DNA of 64,000 nt from Sitta carolinensis (Eukaryota > Chordata > Aves > Passeriformes > Sittidae), in assembly GCA_032173965.1 (NCBI GenBank), contig CM063288.1:23344001-23408000 (forward strand), written 5' to 3'. Of the stretch, positions 15,101 through 28,068 are shown piece after piece (the stretch's first letter is position 1; each line of letters starts with the position of its first letter). The notes under the pieces were generated by a model. It had not been told where the DNA came from. It did not search any database and saw only the letters and a list, made by a program, of their open reading frames with translations. Made by a program: the position numbers and the translations under genes.

Positions 15101-16754
15101 TTAGATTTTTCCCTTTTGAGGCGGTTTAGTTGGACTGAATGCTGTCCAACACCTTTTAACTCAGCTGGCTTCTGGCTGGGCCAGCACATGATCCTGCTAC
15201 CCTCTGGGGTTTGAGGGGAACAATCCTGTTCTTCATTTGCAGTTATTCTTATGCAAGTGTCTTCTTCAGTCAATCTCTATGAGGATAGAGAGAAAACTGA
15301 TTAAACAAGGCTGAGGAAAGTCTCAATCTAAAAATCCTCTACTTTCCACACCCTTGATGCCCAGAGTTGGTAGACAGTAAGAAAGCACACCAGGGAGGAA
15401 GGGGTCCCAGGTCCATATTGAAAAGTCTGGGGAACTCTGTGCTTTGTCTTGTATGAGATGGCTGCTTACATAAAATTCAGTCTTCAGAGAATTCCATGAA
15501 CTGAATTTTCTGCTAAGTATAACCCCTAGATTTCACACAGGATGGGTTATTATTAATACCCCATCTATCTGACCTAGATTCTGTCAACTGTAAAGTGCCA
15601 CAGTAAATTTCACTTCTGAAGGAAAAATAATTGAATTGAAAAATCAATCACTAGGCAATTTCACATTCAGTTCATTTGAGGTCAAGTTATTGCTGTCTCA
15701 GAGAATAAAAGTTTTCTTAATAGATCAAGTTCAGGAGCGATATGAAATCAGGCATAATTACATACTGGCTAATGAGCCTAAACTGGCATAGCAGCATACA
15801 TATTGAGAGGTATTTATCCATTTACACTCTCTTTGACTCACTTATTAGTTGGACAAGAAGACAAGGGGCAGGGATTGCCACCAGGGGCTTTGGATGGTTC
15901 AAAAGGCCACAGCTGAAGCAGACAAGTACCGACTTGCTTCTTGCATGAGCAGGCCAGGACTTGGCTGGGGATCACAGGTTGCTTCCCAAGGGTATTTCTG
16001 CTGATATGCAGGAACTGCTGTGCTAGGTGAGATCTGCTGTGGGTGACTGTCCTTTGCAATCCATATGGTACCATTTCCACCATTCTCCACCTTTCTGGGG
16101 CTCTAGGGAAAGTCCCAGTCCAGGATGAAATCCAATGTATTTGACTGCTTCAGACTTTAGTCTTCTTCCATTCTCAACTCTGAGTTATGTTTAGAATTTC
16201 TGTAGAAAATCAGTCATAATCCAGTTTGAGAGGTTCTTTGATCTTACATCTAGTTGATTTTCCAGCTCCAGGTGCTTTGGGTTTCCACCTATTTTTTTTT
16301 CCAAACTGCAATACTTTCACTCAACAGAACATTTTCATTGGAATTTTGTAGTATTATGAAGCATAAATGTTTTCTAACTGCATCATGGTATATTCATCTC
16401 CATTGTTCACAGATCTTAGCCTAGTGGTTGGTTCTAGATTCAGTAAATAATTCCAGATTTTAAGGAATTTTGCATATTTGGCTTTTGGGCTTTTTTTTTT
16501 TTTTCCAATTTAGCTTATGGGCTCTAATTAAATATTAAAGTATTTGCCTATAGAAAATAATTACTAGTATTTTTGTTACATCATGATAAATATCAGTTCA
16601 GGTTAAAATTTTAGTACGTGTTTTCACAAGTAAGATTTTATCCTGTACTATATTTTTAAAAGTCTCAGGTTCTGTGGAAAACAATTTTATTGACTTATAA
16701 CAATAAACTCTGAAGTAATTAATTACTTTAGGATCATAATCAGCAAAGTAGATA

Positions 16755-16799
16755 GTATTTAGATACTTTTAGAAAAGTATTTTAGATACTTTTAGAAAA
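16755..16799. repeat. Short tandem duplication (22/23-bp unit, two copies)
   Basis: The segment agatacttttagaaaa occurs at 16761-16776 and again at 16784-16799, each preceded by gtattt(t). Confidence 0.85.
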
Positions 16800-17783
16800 A
16801 TATCTTTTTCTTTTAATGACAAATTTCTCATTAGTCTGAATCAGGGAAGCAATGTTGGCTCTCCTAATTAAATAGTTCTTGCACATGCAGTATATTTAAA
16901 ACATAACCTTAGTAGACTCAGTTTTACAGACATGCAGAACTTCTACCACATAAAGCTGTAGTGTTAAAGGGAAAAAATAGCTATATGCAAGTTTAAATGC
17001 ACTCATCTTAAAATAGCAGCAGCTGGGCACAGGAAAATCCATCTATCTGCATTACTTTCTTTACTCTGAGATGCAGAATAAATCAAATATCCCTAGTGCA
17101 ACTCAACAGAGTTACACTTTTATTCTTAGTTTTGCATTTCAAGGTAGCATGGAGCTTTAGAAGGAATCGCAGATTGTTAGTCTTTATCTACAAATCAAGT
17201 CAGAATTTCTAATATACAGATTCTTGAATTTCTTTTCAACAGACATGCTTATGGGAGGAGCTGGTGAGACAGCTGCAGTGGGGTTGTAAGGATTCTGCCT
17301 ACCAGAGAATTACAGATTTTAGGGGTGCAATTCTTTCCCATTCCCCTCTTTCCTGTTTCCTCCATTCCTGGTTAATGAAGAAAAGGAAATTTCTTAGATG
17401 AAATTCCTTTATGCAGAAGTTCTAAGACATTTTTGTCCATTGTATTTTTCCTTCATCAGGAGATCAAGCAAAGGCCATGTCATGGGGCTGAACTGTGTAC
17501 TTCAGTCACAAGACTTCTTGTCACAGCCAAGGCTGTATCTCCAGGAGAAGGCATTGGGCACATCATGAAGGGATGGGAGGACTCTTTGAAAATACAATTA
17601 ATTACAAATTCAGATTCTACCTAATTAAAAAGCTCAAAGAGTTCTTCTAAGTTGGTCATATCTTGAGAATATTAAAAATAATTTTCAGTACATAAAAATA
17701 CATTTAAAAGAAGGAAACCAAAGAAGGACACTCAGTGTGAAGTTTGCATGTAACAGTAAAGCATATTTTATCTTCTTTTTACT

Positions 17784-17785
<2 letters not shown>

Positions 17786-17818
<33 letters not shown>
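17786..17818. repeat. Poly-T tract (33)
   Basis: An uninterrupted T-run in intergenic DNA, preceded by T/C-rich sequence. Confidence 0.95.
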
Positions 17819-17821
<3 letters not shown>

Positions 17822-20593
17822 CAATCGAAAGCTTCTTGGCAGACTGAATATTTCTATTATAAACCTACATTCAGCTGTTCCAGGTGTGACAAGCTCTACT
17901 GAGCTTTTCTTTGGTCTGTTGTTGTCCTCCTGGTATGAAGCCTCAGTGGGAACTGCAGAAATCCTTGGCAGTAGCTCTCAATTCCTTACAATGCCTACAG
18001 AGAGATTTCTTTGGAGCTTTGCATTTACCCTCTATACTTTCAATCAGTGCCAAGAAGAAATGCATTTCTCCTGGGAAGTGGAGGTGTTAATTTTTTGGCT
18101 TATTTATCCTCTAAAGGGACTCTAGTCAGTCTTGTTATTCCAAGGTTTAACTCTGAAAATTGAGTTTCAACACAGCAGAAACATTTTGTTTGTTTACTTG
18201 TTTTAATGCTGCTAGAAATAAGATCCATCCCAAGAAATAGGAGGAAAAAGTCCCTCTATCAGCTGTATATGCAGTATATACTTCTTACCAGTACACAAAA
18301 TAAGAAAATCAGTCAAACTGCTCTTCTGTTACAATTTGATTTTTTCCTCTTTATAATACCTGTCCATGCTTTATAGAGATCAGCTTATATATGGCTCCAG
18401 GTTGTCTACCATGCCAAGGCAGCCCTGCCTGTGGGCTGACTGCATCAGAGTCATGAGCTGCAGGAGAAGTGCCAAAGATCAGAGAAGCCAAGCATTCAAG
18501 TTTTCCAAAAGCTAGGGCCAGGACACTCAGCTGTTTGAGGAGAATGGCATCACTGTTCATCTTTGCTGTTATAAGGCAAAGAAAAGAACTGTGATTTGAT
18601 CTCCAATTTACTTTCTCAGCTATTCCCTTTAATAACAGAAAATGGACAAGAGGCTGACTTCCCATCAGCACAGGGCCCTGGCAGTGTGTTTCACAGACTG
18701 CTTTGATTCAGTCCTGCTAGAACTGCCTGTGTCTTCCTTTTTTCCAAAAATCACTATCTGGTTTTAAGGTCCTGGTGTTTCTTTTCATGAGCACACAATA
18801 TAAAAACTCCCTTTGTCTCCGCTGCATATGAAAGAGACACTCATAGAATCAAAATTTTCTTATTTTAAATGAAACTAGAAAGCAAGTAGCTGATGTGTTG
18901 GAACACATCGTTGTGTGAACCGCTTGTTGATAGCACGCAGCCAAGAGTTGAGAGAAGGTGGGAGCAATCACCACTATCAGCCTTCCAAATACCAACCACA
19001 AAAAGTTTTATGATTTTCATGTTTTCTATCTGTCATGATAAGGTAATTCTTTTGACAATGTGATGAAATAAATCCCTAAAATGAAAGAGCATGATTGTAA
19101 TTTTTTTATTCCTACCTCCTTAAAAGAAACTTTATTTGGTATCTGGAGTCCATTTCTATTGACCTTACTCTCTGGAAACATCCAAATATATTTTAGAAGA
19201 ATCAGATAATATAAGATGTAGTCAAACTAGGAATAAATTTTCTATGTGGTATGTTTTAAAGGATGTCAGGCCATGTCAATACAAATTTCAAGTTCTATTA
19301 TAGTTTTATCTTCAATATCAATGTTCTATGTTGCAGAAGTAGAGATGAATGTCTACTTTAGAATAAACAAATGCAAACGAAGAGAAAGAAATAACCATCA
19401 CTATACCAGCTTCTTCATTGCTTTCTGGTAATTCCTTGACTTGGAACACTTGCCAGCTCTGGAGATGTTGATAGTAAATGTAAATGTGCCTTTTGGAAAA
19501 TGAATAGGGTTTCTGAGCTTACTGCACATCAGAGATTTTTCAAGTCACAGGATAAGATTTGGCTGTTAAAATTGTAGCCCTAGCAAAAGAAAATGAGAAA
19601 AGAAATTGAGTGTTTTAGCATGCAAATATATTTTGTAAGACACAGAAAAAGGAATGCCAGTAGAATGGGTTGGAGTGGAGAAGTGAAGTTCCTGGCACTG
19701 AGGAATGGTCCACTTCATAAGATCTATCAAACATCTGTAAAACAGCTCTTTAGTTTAAGTCCTCACTTAAAAGTTGTCTTTAAGTGACGGCTTAAGTGCA
19801 TTTCAAATCACAACTTAATTCTTGATCACTCACAATGTAAACAAAAACTGACAGTCTGAAAACCCATGTTTGTAAATGTGTTTTCCTCCTTAAATGCCTG
19901 TGAGTGCACTGTACCTCTCAGTAGCTCACACATCACTGCAGTGCAGGGAGGGCTTCCTCTTCTCTTGCAGCTGACCTTGCTGACTCTCATCTTGCTGCCT
20001 CCTCCCTGAACTGCTGGAGCATCATCCTAGCACATGGCAAGCAGTTGCAATGCAGATTTTAAGGGTCTCAAATTTCCCTTGAATTCCCTTGAAAAATAGA
20101 TAAGAGCAATGTCAGGCAACGTATATAAGGAGTTAAATATTTTCAGAAGGAGAATAAAACTGTTTAATGCTTTTTTACCTGTGACAGAGTACTGCAGAGC
20201 AGGACAGCTCTGATGATTTAGAAGGTACCAGAGCGTTCCCAGCATTCAGTCCCAGGGAGGGAACAGCAAGTCATTATTTTAAAATTAACTTTTGCATTTT
20301 AAAATGTGGATGTAATTCTTAACATCCTCTATATTTGAACAATTCTGGTGCCTTTGATACCACTAATCAGTGTCTCCTATACTAAATAATTTATAGAAAA
20401 CAGCCCATGAAGCTGATTTATGAGCCTGGTGCCCTTTCTGGCATCACAAAGGGCACACGTGATAGAAAGTAACTGTGTTTGCATGGGCTCCCATCCTCAT
20501 GTCTTCCAAAGATGGGTAGTGAAGGGGGAGAACATAATTGAAATCTATTTAGCATCAGCAAGGAACTGGAGTCTGAGATTTACATTTTTTTCT

Positions 20594-20635
20594 GTCACAG
20601 AATTTCCTAATGAAGTCACAGCATTTCCTAATGAA
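20594..20635. repeat. 21-bp tandem duplication
   Basis: Two copies of a unit beginning gtcacag and ending cctaatgaa, with one mismatch (A/C at unit position 8). Confidence 0.9.
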
Positions 20636-22884
20636 GTTCAGCCTGGTGTCAGACATTGTGTTCCTGTTCCCATCTCCCTTTCATTTGGGGGATGAATAAT
20701 TCAGCAACAAACACTCACCTGGGAAAGCCACAGGTAAGCCTTATACTGGATGGTGTTTTCTACATGAACTCTGATTTCCTCTGCCCTAGGGGAGGGAGGC
20801 AGGAAGCCAAGATGCAGGAAAAGCCTCTGGAAAAGAGGGAGTCATAGACTTGAGACACTCTGGAGAATTAACTTTTCAAGATATGGAAGGAGACTGCTGT
20901 AGGCCTGGACTCACATGCAGACAGACAACATGAAACAGATCTGTCTCTCTGATGCAAGTCAGGTACTGTGCAGGAAAGGAAGCAGAGGCCCAGCACGGGA
21001 CACGTTGTAAGGCACTTGTGCACCCTCCATAGCCTGGCTCCTGCAAACGCTGCTGTTCAGGGCAGCAGGACTGTGTTCCGAACAGGAATACAACTCCATT
21101 GGAGGAGAACTGGAACAGAAAGAGCAGGGGTGGAGCCAGTGCATTTGGTCTCACATAAAACAAAGCCCCACTATTTTCTTTGCCCTGTTGGGCAAGGGGT
21201 AGACTCACACTATTCAACTGTGAGAGCCCCTGAGCAGATCTGGTGAAGTCAAGGAATGAAGATCCATTTTTCATTCAGTCTTTGCAGAAAATGTTAGAGA
21301 AAGTTTTCAAATTCAAATTGCATACGAAAGCCTGATTTGGCACAGTTCAACATGAAAATTAGTTTTGAATCAAGCTACCACTTCCCTTCCTGAGGAGATT
21401 TATATCCTGAAAAGGAACAGTTTGTAGGCATCACTGACCCTCTAAGGCAAGCATCATATCTGCCAGGAAGTGTGCTTAGTATAGTCAAGGCTGACAGAGT
21501 TTAGACAGATAAAATAAGAAGAGTCACTGTTATGCTGCCCCCTATTCTTAGGCTTTCTTATTTGCTAAAATCTGACAGCACAAAATCTCATGACAGTTTT
21601 ATTCTCCCTGCAGTGGTGGTTCATTTTAAGGGAGAGGTAGGAGGTAGGTTTGGGTTTTTGCTGCCATAAGTGAGCTTTAGGAAAGATATTGAAGATGGAC
21701 TTTTGGCAGTTTTATAGTTTAGGGAGTTGAACTTTTAAGTTCAAGAGCAGAATGGAAAAATCTCAACAGCACCTACTGGAAAATGAAAACAAAGTTCACT
21801 CAGGGAATGGAGAAGGGAGATGATATCTTGACAAGCTATGAGAACTCACACCTAAAAAGGCTGATAGAGGGCTGGAAAAACAAGAGCATGGTTTGATGTG
21901 GTCAAGGAAGGAGCTAGAGAAAGTCAGCTGATATAATCAGACGGTGAGGCAGGACAATACAGCAGTAGGTTCAGACATGAGATGGCAAGAGATTGGATGG
22001 CAGAAATCGAACCTTGAACAGAGGGAATATCTTCCCCCTCTCACAGCTGGAGGAGGGAAAGTGTCTAAATGGAGAAGTAATTTGGGTGGATGGTTCTGGG
22101 AGGAAATTGTAACCAAAAAATTACACCTTTTATGAGCAAGATACCTCCTGAAGAAAATAAAAAACCTGGGGAAACAAAATGGAAATGTCCCTTGCTGGAC
22201 AATGGTCTGGGTCTGGGTCAGGAGCTCTAGAGAGGGTGCTCATTGCCTCAAGTATTCTGAAAGAAGTAGCTGAGATTTAGTACTCTGACAGCACCAACTG
22301 GCTGCTGAGCATGTTGAGCTTTTAAATCTGCTGAAATTCCATTGTATATCTAAAGTGCAAACTGCATTTTTTGAAAAAGAAGGCACTGTGCTGTGGCTGC
22401 TTCTAGCCTAGCAAAATAGCTCACAGTAGCTAACATTTTCTAACAAATGTGTTTTTCAGCACCACTACAATCAAACACTTTCATGTTAAGATGGATGTAT
22501 TTGTTTCAGCAAAACCTACAAAGGCCTGAAACACATCACATTGTGATTACTTCAAGGTCCTTTTTCTGGTCTGAAAAATACAGCCTTAGCTCTTCCAAAA
22601 TCCAGTAACAATATTGCAGTACAAATAAATTCCCTCCCTGCCACTTTGACTGTCTCATCTTCTCACCTTTCCAGGTACCTCCTCCTTCCAGTTCTACTTC
22701 TTCATCCCTGTTGCAGGCAAGATGTTTGTCTTCATTTTTTTCAGGCACAGCAGGTGCCCACTGTGTTGTGAATCATCAGTCAGTATTTACTGCTGCAAAG
22801 TTTCCATCAGCTGTTAATTGCTCTGTAATATAATGATTACTTTTGATTTTTCAGCAGACTTTGTTAACTTTTAGAATTATTGAT

Positions 22885-23165
22885 TCATTTAACATGACAG
22901 GTCTTCTGGAGGTCACCTCCTCCAGCCTACTACTCAAGGGTGGATATTGTAATAATCCTGTGCAACCTGCTCCAGGCATTACCCACTATTACTTCAAAAT
23001 CCTTTTTCATATATACAGTCAGAATATCCTTTCCTGCAGCTTCTGGCTGCCTTCTCTCATCCTCCTATGGTGCTCTGAGAAACATCAACCTCTTTTCCCT
23101 GTGACCCTGGATTAGGTGCTTGAGGACAGTGGTCAGAATTGCTGCAGCCTTCTCTGGGCTCACAC
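22885..23165 (-). mobile_element. Old CR1-like fragment, reverse orientation
   Basis: Plus-strand pieces match the reverse CR1 3' region in order: ggaggtcacctcctccagcc, tgctccaggca, cttgaggacagtggtcagaa, and gccttctctgggct. Divergence is high, so the limits and family are uncertain. Confidence 0.5.
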
Positions 23166-23984
23166 ACCTCCCTCTCCTGAACACAATGTGCTCATTTCTT
23201 ACTGCCTTATGACTTTCTCCCAGATTTGCTCCCATTTGCCAGTCTCTCTCACACCAGAAGGTCCAGGCTGGACACATTCCTTTGGGTGCAGCTGTGCAGA
23301 GGGGCTCTGCCCATCCCTTGGGCTGCTGCCTGAGGCTCTGGTGTCACAGCACCGTACCCAGCCCGGTTCTGGTGCCTCCAGGGTGCATTGCAGACTTCAG
23401 CTCCCTCTGTCCCCCACAGATCTGGTGTCCCCTGCCTGTCCAGGGCCCTTCCTGCAGGGCTTCTGCTCATGCTGGCCAGTCAGCTGCACTGCACAGCAGG
23501 CTCCTTCCCCAGCTCCTTCCCCGGGCATCTCTCTGTGTGCCCCAAGTTCCCATCAAACCAAGTCTCCAGCTTGCCAAGGCGGAGCAGCCTTACCCTCCAG
23601 CACACCACTGCAGAAGCAGGCTCCTGGTTTGGCACTCCCATCCCTGTTCTTCCCAAGGACTGCCCACCCTGCTGCACAGGCTCCCTGGGGCTCTCTGCCC
23701 TGCACAGGTCACTGCTGAGTGTGTTTGGTGTTGCTGGCCCCAGGGACAGAGGCGAGTGGCGGTCACAGGCTGCCAGTGGCTGTCCAATGCCTGGAGCTCG
23801 GTGGCCCAGGCTGTCCTACAGCTCGTTGTAGGCACTCCCCCACCTTTGGTGCCCACGTTTCTCTGCTGGGATTCTGTGAGCTGGTGTTGGGAGCCTCACC
23901 AGCGTCCGCCTCAGGGCACCAGGCTCCCCTCAGCTGGGGAGACATTCCCTCATGGCAGACAGGCTGTACTCAGGCCTTTTGGAT
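23166..23984. other. GC-rich block of uncertain origin
   Basis: Markedly more GC-rich than its AT-rich surroundings, with many C/T-rich words and only modest CpG content. It supports the longest open frame in the window (plus strand, 23282-24061, 259 codons) and overlapping long frames in other registers. The predicted proteins are Ser/Pro/Cys/Leu-rich with no domain, which is what GC-rich, stop-poor DNA gives by chance. It is bracketed by CR1-like pieces in the same orientation, so it may be the diverged interior of one old CR1. Confidence 0.5.
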
Positions 23985-24215
23985 GTGGTTTCATTTTTTG
24001 TAAACCCACACTGGCCAGTCCCAACCAGTTTGCTTTGACGTGCCCAGATCCTCACCCTTGATGTTTTCGAAGACAGACATAAAGTTGTCCTTTTCCCAGC
24101 CCCAGGAGACCTCCCTCAGCTGCAGCCTTTCAAAGGCAGCAGTCTCAGATTGGCCTCCTCTGCTTCAGGTACCCAGCAGGACCTGGCTCTTGCCTTCCAG
24201 CACAGCACTCTATCA
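23985..24215 (-). mobile_element. Possible internal CR1 fragment, reverse orientation
   Basis: The plus strand reads tgtaaacccacactggcc, then ccagtttgctttgacgtgcc, resembling the reverse complement of a conserved CR1 reverse-transcriptase segment (aaacccatgctggct...). The following agctccctcagc-like text may extend the match. Its order and orientation agree with the fragment at 22885-23165. Confidence 0.4.
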
Positions 24216-26969
24216 ATACAAGTAACTATGAATAGGACAGGAAACCAAATATAAACATTTCTGAAACAGTTAGTTTAATAATAAAACATTGTGATATGGA
24301 AGAAATCTAGACACTCAAGAAAAAATTAGTTTTACCTGAAATGCTGGTCATTCCAATAAATACTTGAGGATGTTTCAGCTGTCACTTGAAACAAGAGCAT
24401 TAAGAAAAAAATAGTTAAAATATTTAGAAGCCACAGTAAGAAAACTATTGTGACCACTGTGACCAGATGATGTCTGTGAAGATTTAATGTCTAACCAGTC
24501 ATGAATAAATAGTGTAGTACTTCACTTATTCAAGGTGACATATTCAAAAGATATACAGTAAGGCTCGCTGGGTTATTGCCAGATCCATAAAGATAGTGGA
24601 ACACTTCCTGCAGAGTTTAAAACCATCATACTCTTTCTTTTCCCCCCAGCAAAATGTGACAAAATCTTTTGCAAAATTTTCTCACCATAAAATTCATAGC
24701 TCAAGATCAGATTGTAAGGAAGTAAATAAGGCAATTTATTTTTAACAAAAGTCACTTTCTTAAAGGAACTGCCTTTTAGTTTATTGGTAGATGGGCCCAG
24801 TGTAACATTATCATCAGAGTCCAAGTGGTGATATTGACTGGGCAATGTCCATACTAGCTCCTGTCTTCTCTTGCTATCTATCCAGAACTGGAAGGAAAGA
24901 TTTTATTAGATTTTGACCTGCAGAAATGAGAGACACACACACTAGTGACCTGCAGTGGTTATAAAAGATCCTATCACCATTATTTTTCTTTCTAAAAGAC
25001 CAATCTATATAAATCTTCAATCTTTGGAGACTAGTGGACCACATCTCTATTTGATAACCCTTTGTCAAAATTTTTTGTGATACAGGGGCCATGACCTAAT
25101 CACATGTACCAGCAGAAAGTTCCTGCTGATGTGTCTGTAACTGCTTTGGATCCTTCTTTTTCTGCTACAGAAAGATGGCAGTGCCAGGTGATAATCCCTG
25201 ACCCACAGAGTGTCCTTACAACTTTGAACACTTTTTTATTTCATACAGGAACAACTTGCAGCTCAGAGTACAGTCACCAGATCTAGAATAATAGGTGTAC
25301 TAGAAGTTTTGATCCCATTACTGTAACCTTATTACCTTAGTTGTTTCCATGTTTGATATCTTACTCAAAAAGCTATCTGCACTGCCAATATTATATTTCA
25401 ATAATGGTTAACTGTTACAACAAATGCATGAATTTCATAGCTAGCCATGTGTAATGATGTCACACTTCAGGAGAAGGTATCCTAACATTACAAAAAAGCA
25501 GCTGATTGCATTTGTCTGATACAAATTTTCTCTCTCTTGTAAAGCTCATTTTTAAAAGGAGAGATCCCAGCAGGCAAAATGGGAGGATTTACCATTTATC
25601 CTGTAATTATAATCTCAAATTCATGGTTCTGCATGTTGTAGACAAAACTTTGGTGGCAAGCAGAGTTTCAATACACAAATGTAAGTTAATACAGAGTTTT
25701 GAATAAGAATCTTCCTTGGTTCACATCACAGTTTTTAGCTCCTTGTATTTCACAGATTAATTCCTTTCATTGCTGAATGACATAACACATTCCTTCACCT
25801 TTCATGACCCAAATACTTCTCCATTTTAAGATGCTCTTTGACATAATCAGCTGTCCAAAAAATCTACACACACTTAGCCAGTCCCTTCCCTTTCCCTATT
25901 TCATATAGGAAATTTTCAATTGCCGAAACCTTTAATTCCTTTAAATTTCTCATCATCAACAGTAGAATATAAAAAGAAAAAAAAAATCGTGATTTAATAC
26001 AAGACAACTCCTGTTTCCTGAGGAACCAGTTAAAACACACAGTCCTGTAAACCTAGCTCATGCTAGACAGCAACAGGTTCCTGATGGGAATAACTCTTCT
26101 GAGGGGAGCTGAGCAGTTAAGTCTGACTCCCTGCAAAACCAGGCACAGACAGATGCACATGGCAGGTGCATCACCTGTAACCCTGTGATTCTCAGGGTCC
26201 ACAAGATTAATACAAAGGTAACTGCTCTCTCCCAGAGGATGCTGAAAGCCTGGATTCCCTTACCTACCCCTTTGGTAGGTGATTCTTCAGTAAATTATCC
26301 TCCCACAACACAGCTGACAGTTCCACAGAACAGTGGTAGCTGGGGAGAGTTACACTTGCAGAAAACTGTCTCTAATAATCTTACTACTATGGGGTATATG
26401 TTGGTCTGTAAAATCACTACTATAAACTTTCGGAAGATTTTTTCTTCCTTGGTTTTGTAATTTGTGGATTTGTAATGGCCCTGTTGCCTTTATATTAACA
26501 CTAACAGCCTTACAATTGAGTCTTTTTACTCTTGTACTCCTTACTTTTCACTTTTTATTAACAAAGAGCAGGCTTTTAAAGAATAGACTAAGCTTTTCCG
26601 CAGTAAAAAAAAAAAATTTTCAAGCTTCCCCACACACCTCCCTTCAAAAGCTTGCTGCTGAGTCAAGCGACTGCATACTTTGCCCATACTTCAGAGCAAG
26701 TCCTAGCTCCCAAGTGACCTGCTTCCAGTCTTAGGTCTGCCCAGGCTAGTTTTAAAGTTAATCCTTAATCTCCATGAGCAATGGCACAACCATGGTGTAG
26801 CATTTTGGTAGTACAGTAAAAACACCCACATAATCACACACCTGTCTCTGCTGCATCTTCCTCCAAAACTCTGATGTAGTGAATGTTCTCAGTCTTGCTG
26901 CAAAAATGCCCCAGTAAAGGCTGTTACAGGCTACAGTGAGGAAAAGACATTAAAACACGAGGGAAACAA
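24216..26969. other. Intergenic DNA just past the ZNF385B 3' end
   Basis: AT-rich, with no recognisable coding sequence or repeat. Open frames at 26185-26460 and 26462-26734 are short and without motifs. Confidence 0.6.
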
Positions 26970-26990
26970 ACACAGGTTCTGTAATTATAC

Positions 26991-26996
26991 TTTATT
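26991..26996 (-). terminator. ZNF385B: Candidate distal poly(A) signal of ZNF385B
   Basis: AATAAA on the minus strand in the context gcAATAAAgt. It is followed at a typical distance by a GU-rich segment on the same strand (tgtgtttgtttccctcg, about 26958-26974), as expected for cleavage near 26970-26980. It is the better of the two candidates because of this downstream element. Confidence 0.55.
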
Positions 26997-27108
26997 GCAA
27001 CTCTGATGTTTTGTTTCCTCCTGGAAGACTACTTTAGATTTGTTTCAGGCTTTTTTTTCCCCCCTGTACCAATTAAAAGACAATAAACATGTATAATTTT
27101 CTTATTAT

Positions 27109-27114
27109 TTTATT
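27109..27114 (-). terminator. ZNF385B: Candidate proximal poly(A) signal of ZNF385B
   Basis: AATAAA on the minus strand (caAATAAAataataag context), about 115 bases before the distal candidate. A T-rich stretch (tttattgtctttt) follows downstream. It could give a slightly shorter transcript. Confidence 0.4.
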
Positions 27115-27950
27115 GAAAAGGTACATTTAAAAAAATACACAGACATCTTACTATTATGGATTGCTGATAAAGATGCTCTAAAAGTTAATTCTCTCTTTTT
27201 TTTTTTTCCTTTCTTCCACCTGTAGTCCCCATTATCACATAATGACTCCAGTCTGAGCACTGCATATTGATTCACCTTTATAAAAGGGTTGGGGAGGTAA
27301 GAGGATAGGTGGGACATTACTGCAATATCTTCAGTAAACAGAGAATATGGTCAATTATAAATATTTTATGTTCTGTACATTATTGCATTAGGGAGCCACA
27401 ATGTTATGCAGCATCATTACAAAGGAAACTAGTTAGAAATTAAGAAAACAGGATATTTACGTACAAACACATGGATCCATTGTCTTCTTGAACAACGCAT
27501 GTGAGCTGTGGCAATGTGTAATTGAAAAGCTTTTTTTCTCTTTAAACATTGCTTAGCAACACCAGTGAAGAAACTACAAAAATAAGTTAAATGAAAATAG
27601 CAAACAAGCAGTAATCTTAGTAATCTCTATGTTATATGGCTTTCTATTTTTGACTTCTCTAAATAAAGTATGACACAAAAGAAATGATTAAAAGCTTCAG
27701 CATTGCATTGCTTTCAAACATTTGCACAGAAACTAAAAATATTAAAATCAGACATGGTACATCTGTAGTACTACACAAGATACACCAGTACTGGGGTCTA
27801 GGACAGCACACAATCTCTGTCAACAAGAGCACACGAAAAGAATGGATGCAATTCTTTTTTTGAGATGTTATCTGCAATCAAGCATTTGGTTCATCTGCCT
27901 TTTCCTTTTTATTTCCACATTAGATTATACCCCGTTGCCTTTCAGAGAAG

Positions 27951-27958
27951 TATTTACA
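27951..27958 (-). promoter_or_regulatory. Possible Pumilio response element in the 3' UTR
   Basis: The minus strand reads TGTAAATA, an exact fit to the known PUF consensus UGUANAUA, about 400 bases after the stop codon. A single octamer can occur by chance in AT-rich sequence, so function is inference. Confidence 0.3.
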
Positions 27959-28046
27959 TAGGTGTGAGTGAGGAAGACCCTAGTTTTCAAGTCTGTCAGG
28001 AAAATATTTTATGATCCTTGATTCCAAGGTGCATCATACAAATTAG

Positions 28047-28068
28047 AAAAAAAAAAAAAAAAAAAAAA
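28047..28068. repeat. Poly-A tract (22) inside the ZNF385B 3' UTR
   Basis: A-run on the plus strand, so a U-run in the transcript, followed by further A-rich sequence to about 28082. Confidence 0.95.

Larger units (their letters stand above)
12171..22884. other. Intergenic DNA, no gene recognised
   Basis: Mostly unique AT-rich sequence. A small CpG-containing patch lies near 12240-12300. Other contents are short T-runs (16492-16504, 17786-17818) and two short tandem duplications (16755-16799, 20594-20635). No exon with plausible splice sites and recognisable protein was found. Confidence 0.6.

Noticed and set aside
20876..21274. 132-codon minus-strand frame
   Set aside because: Overlaps open frames in other registers and shows no motif.
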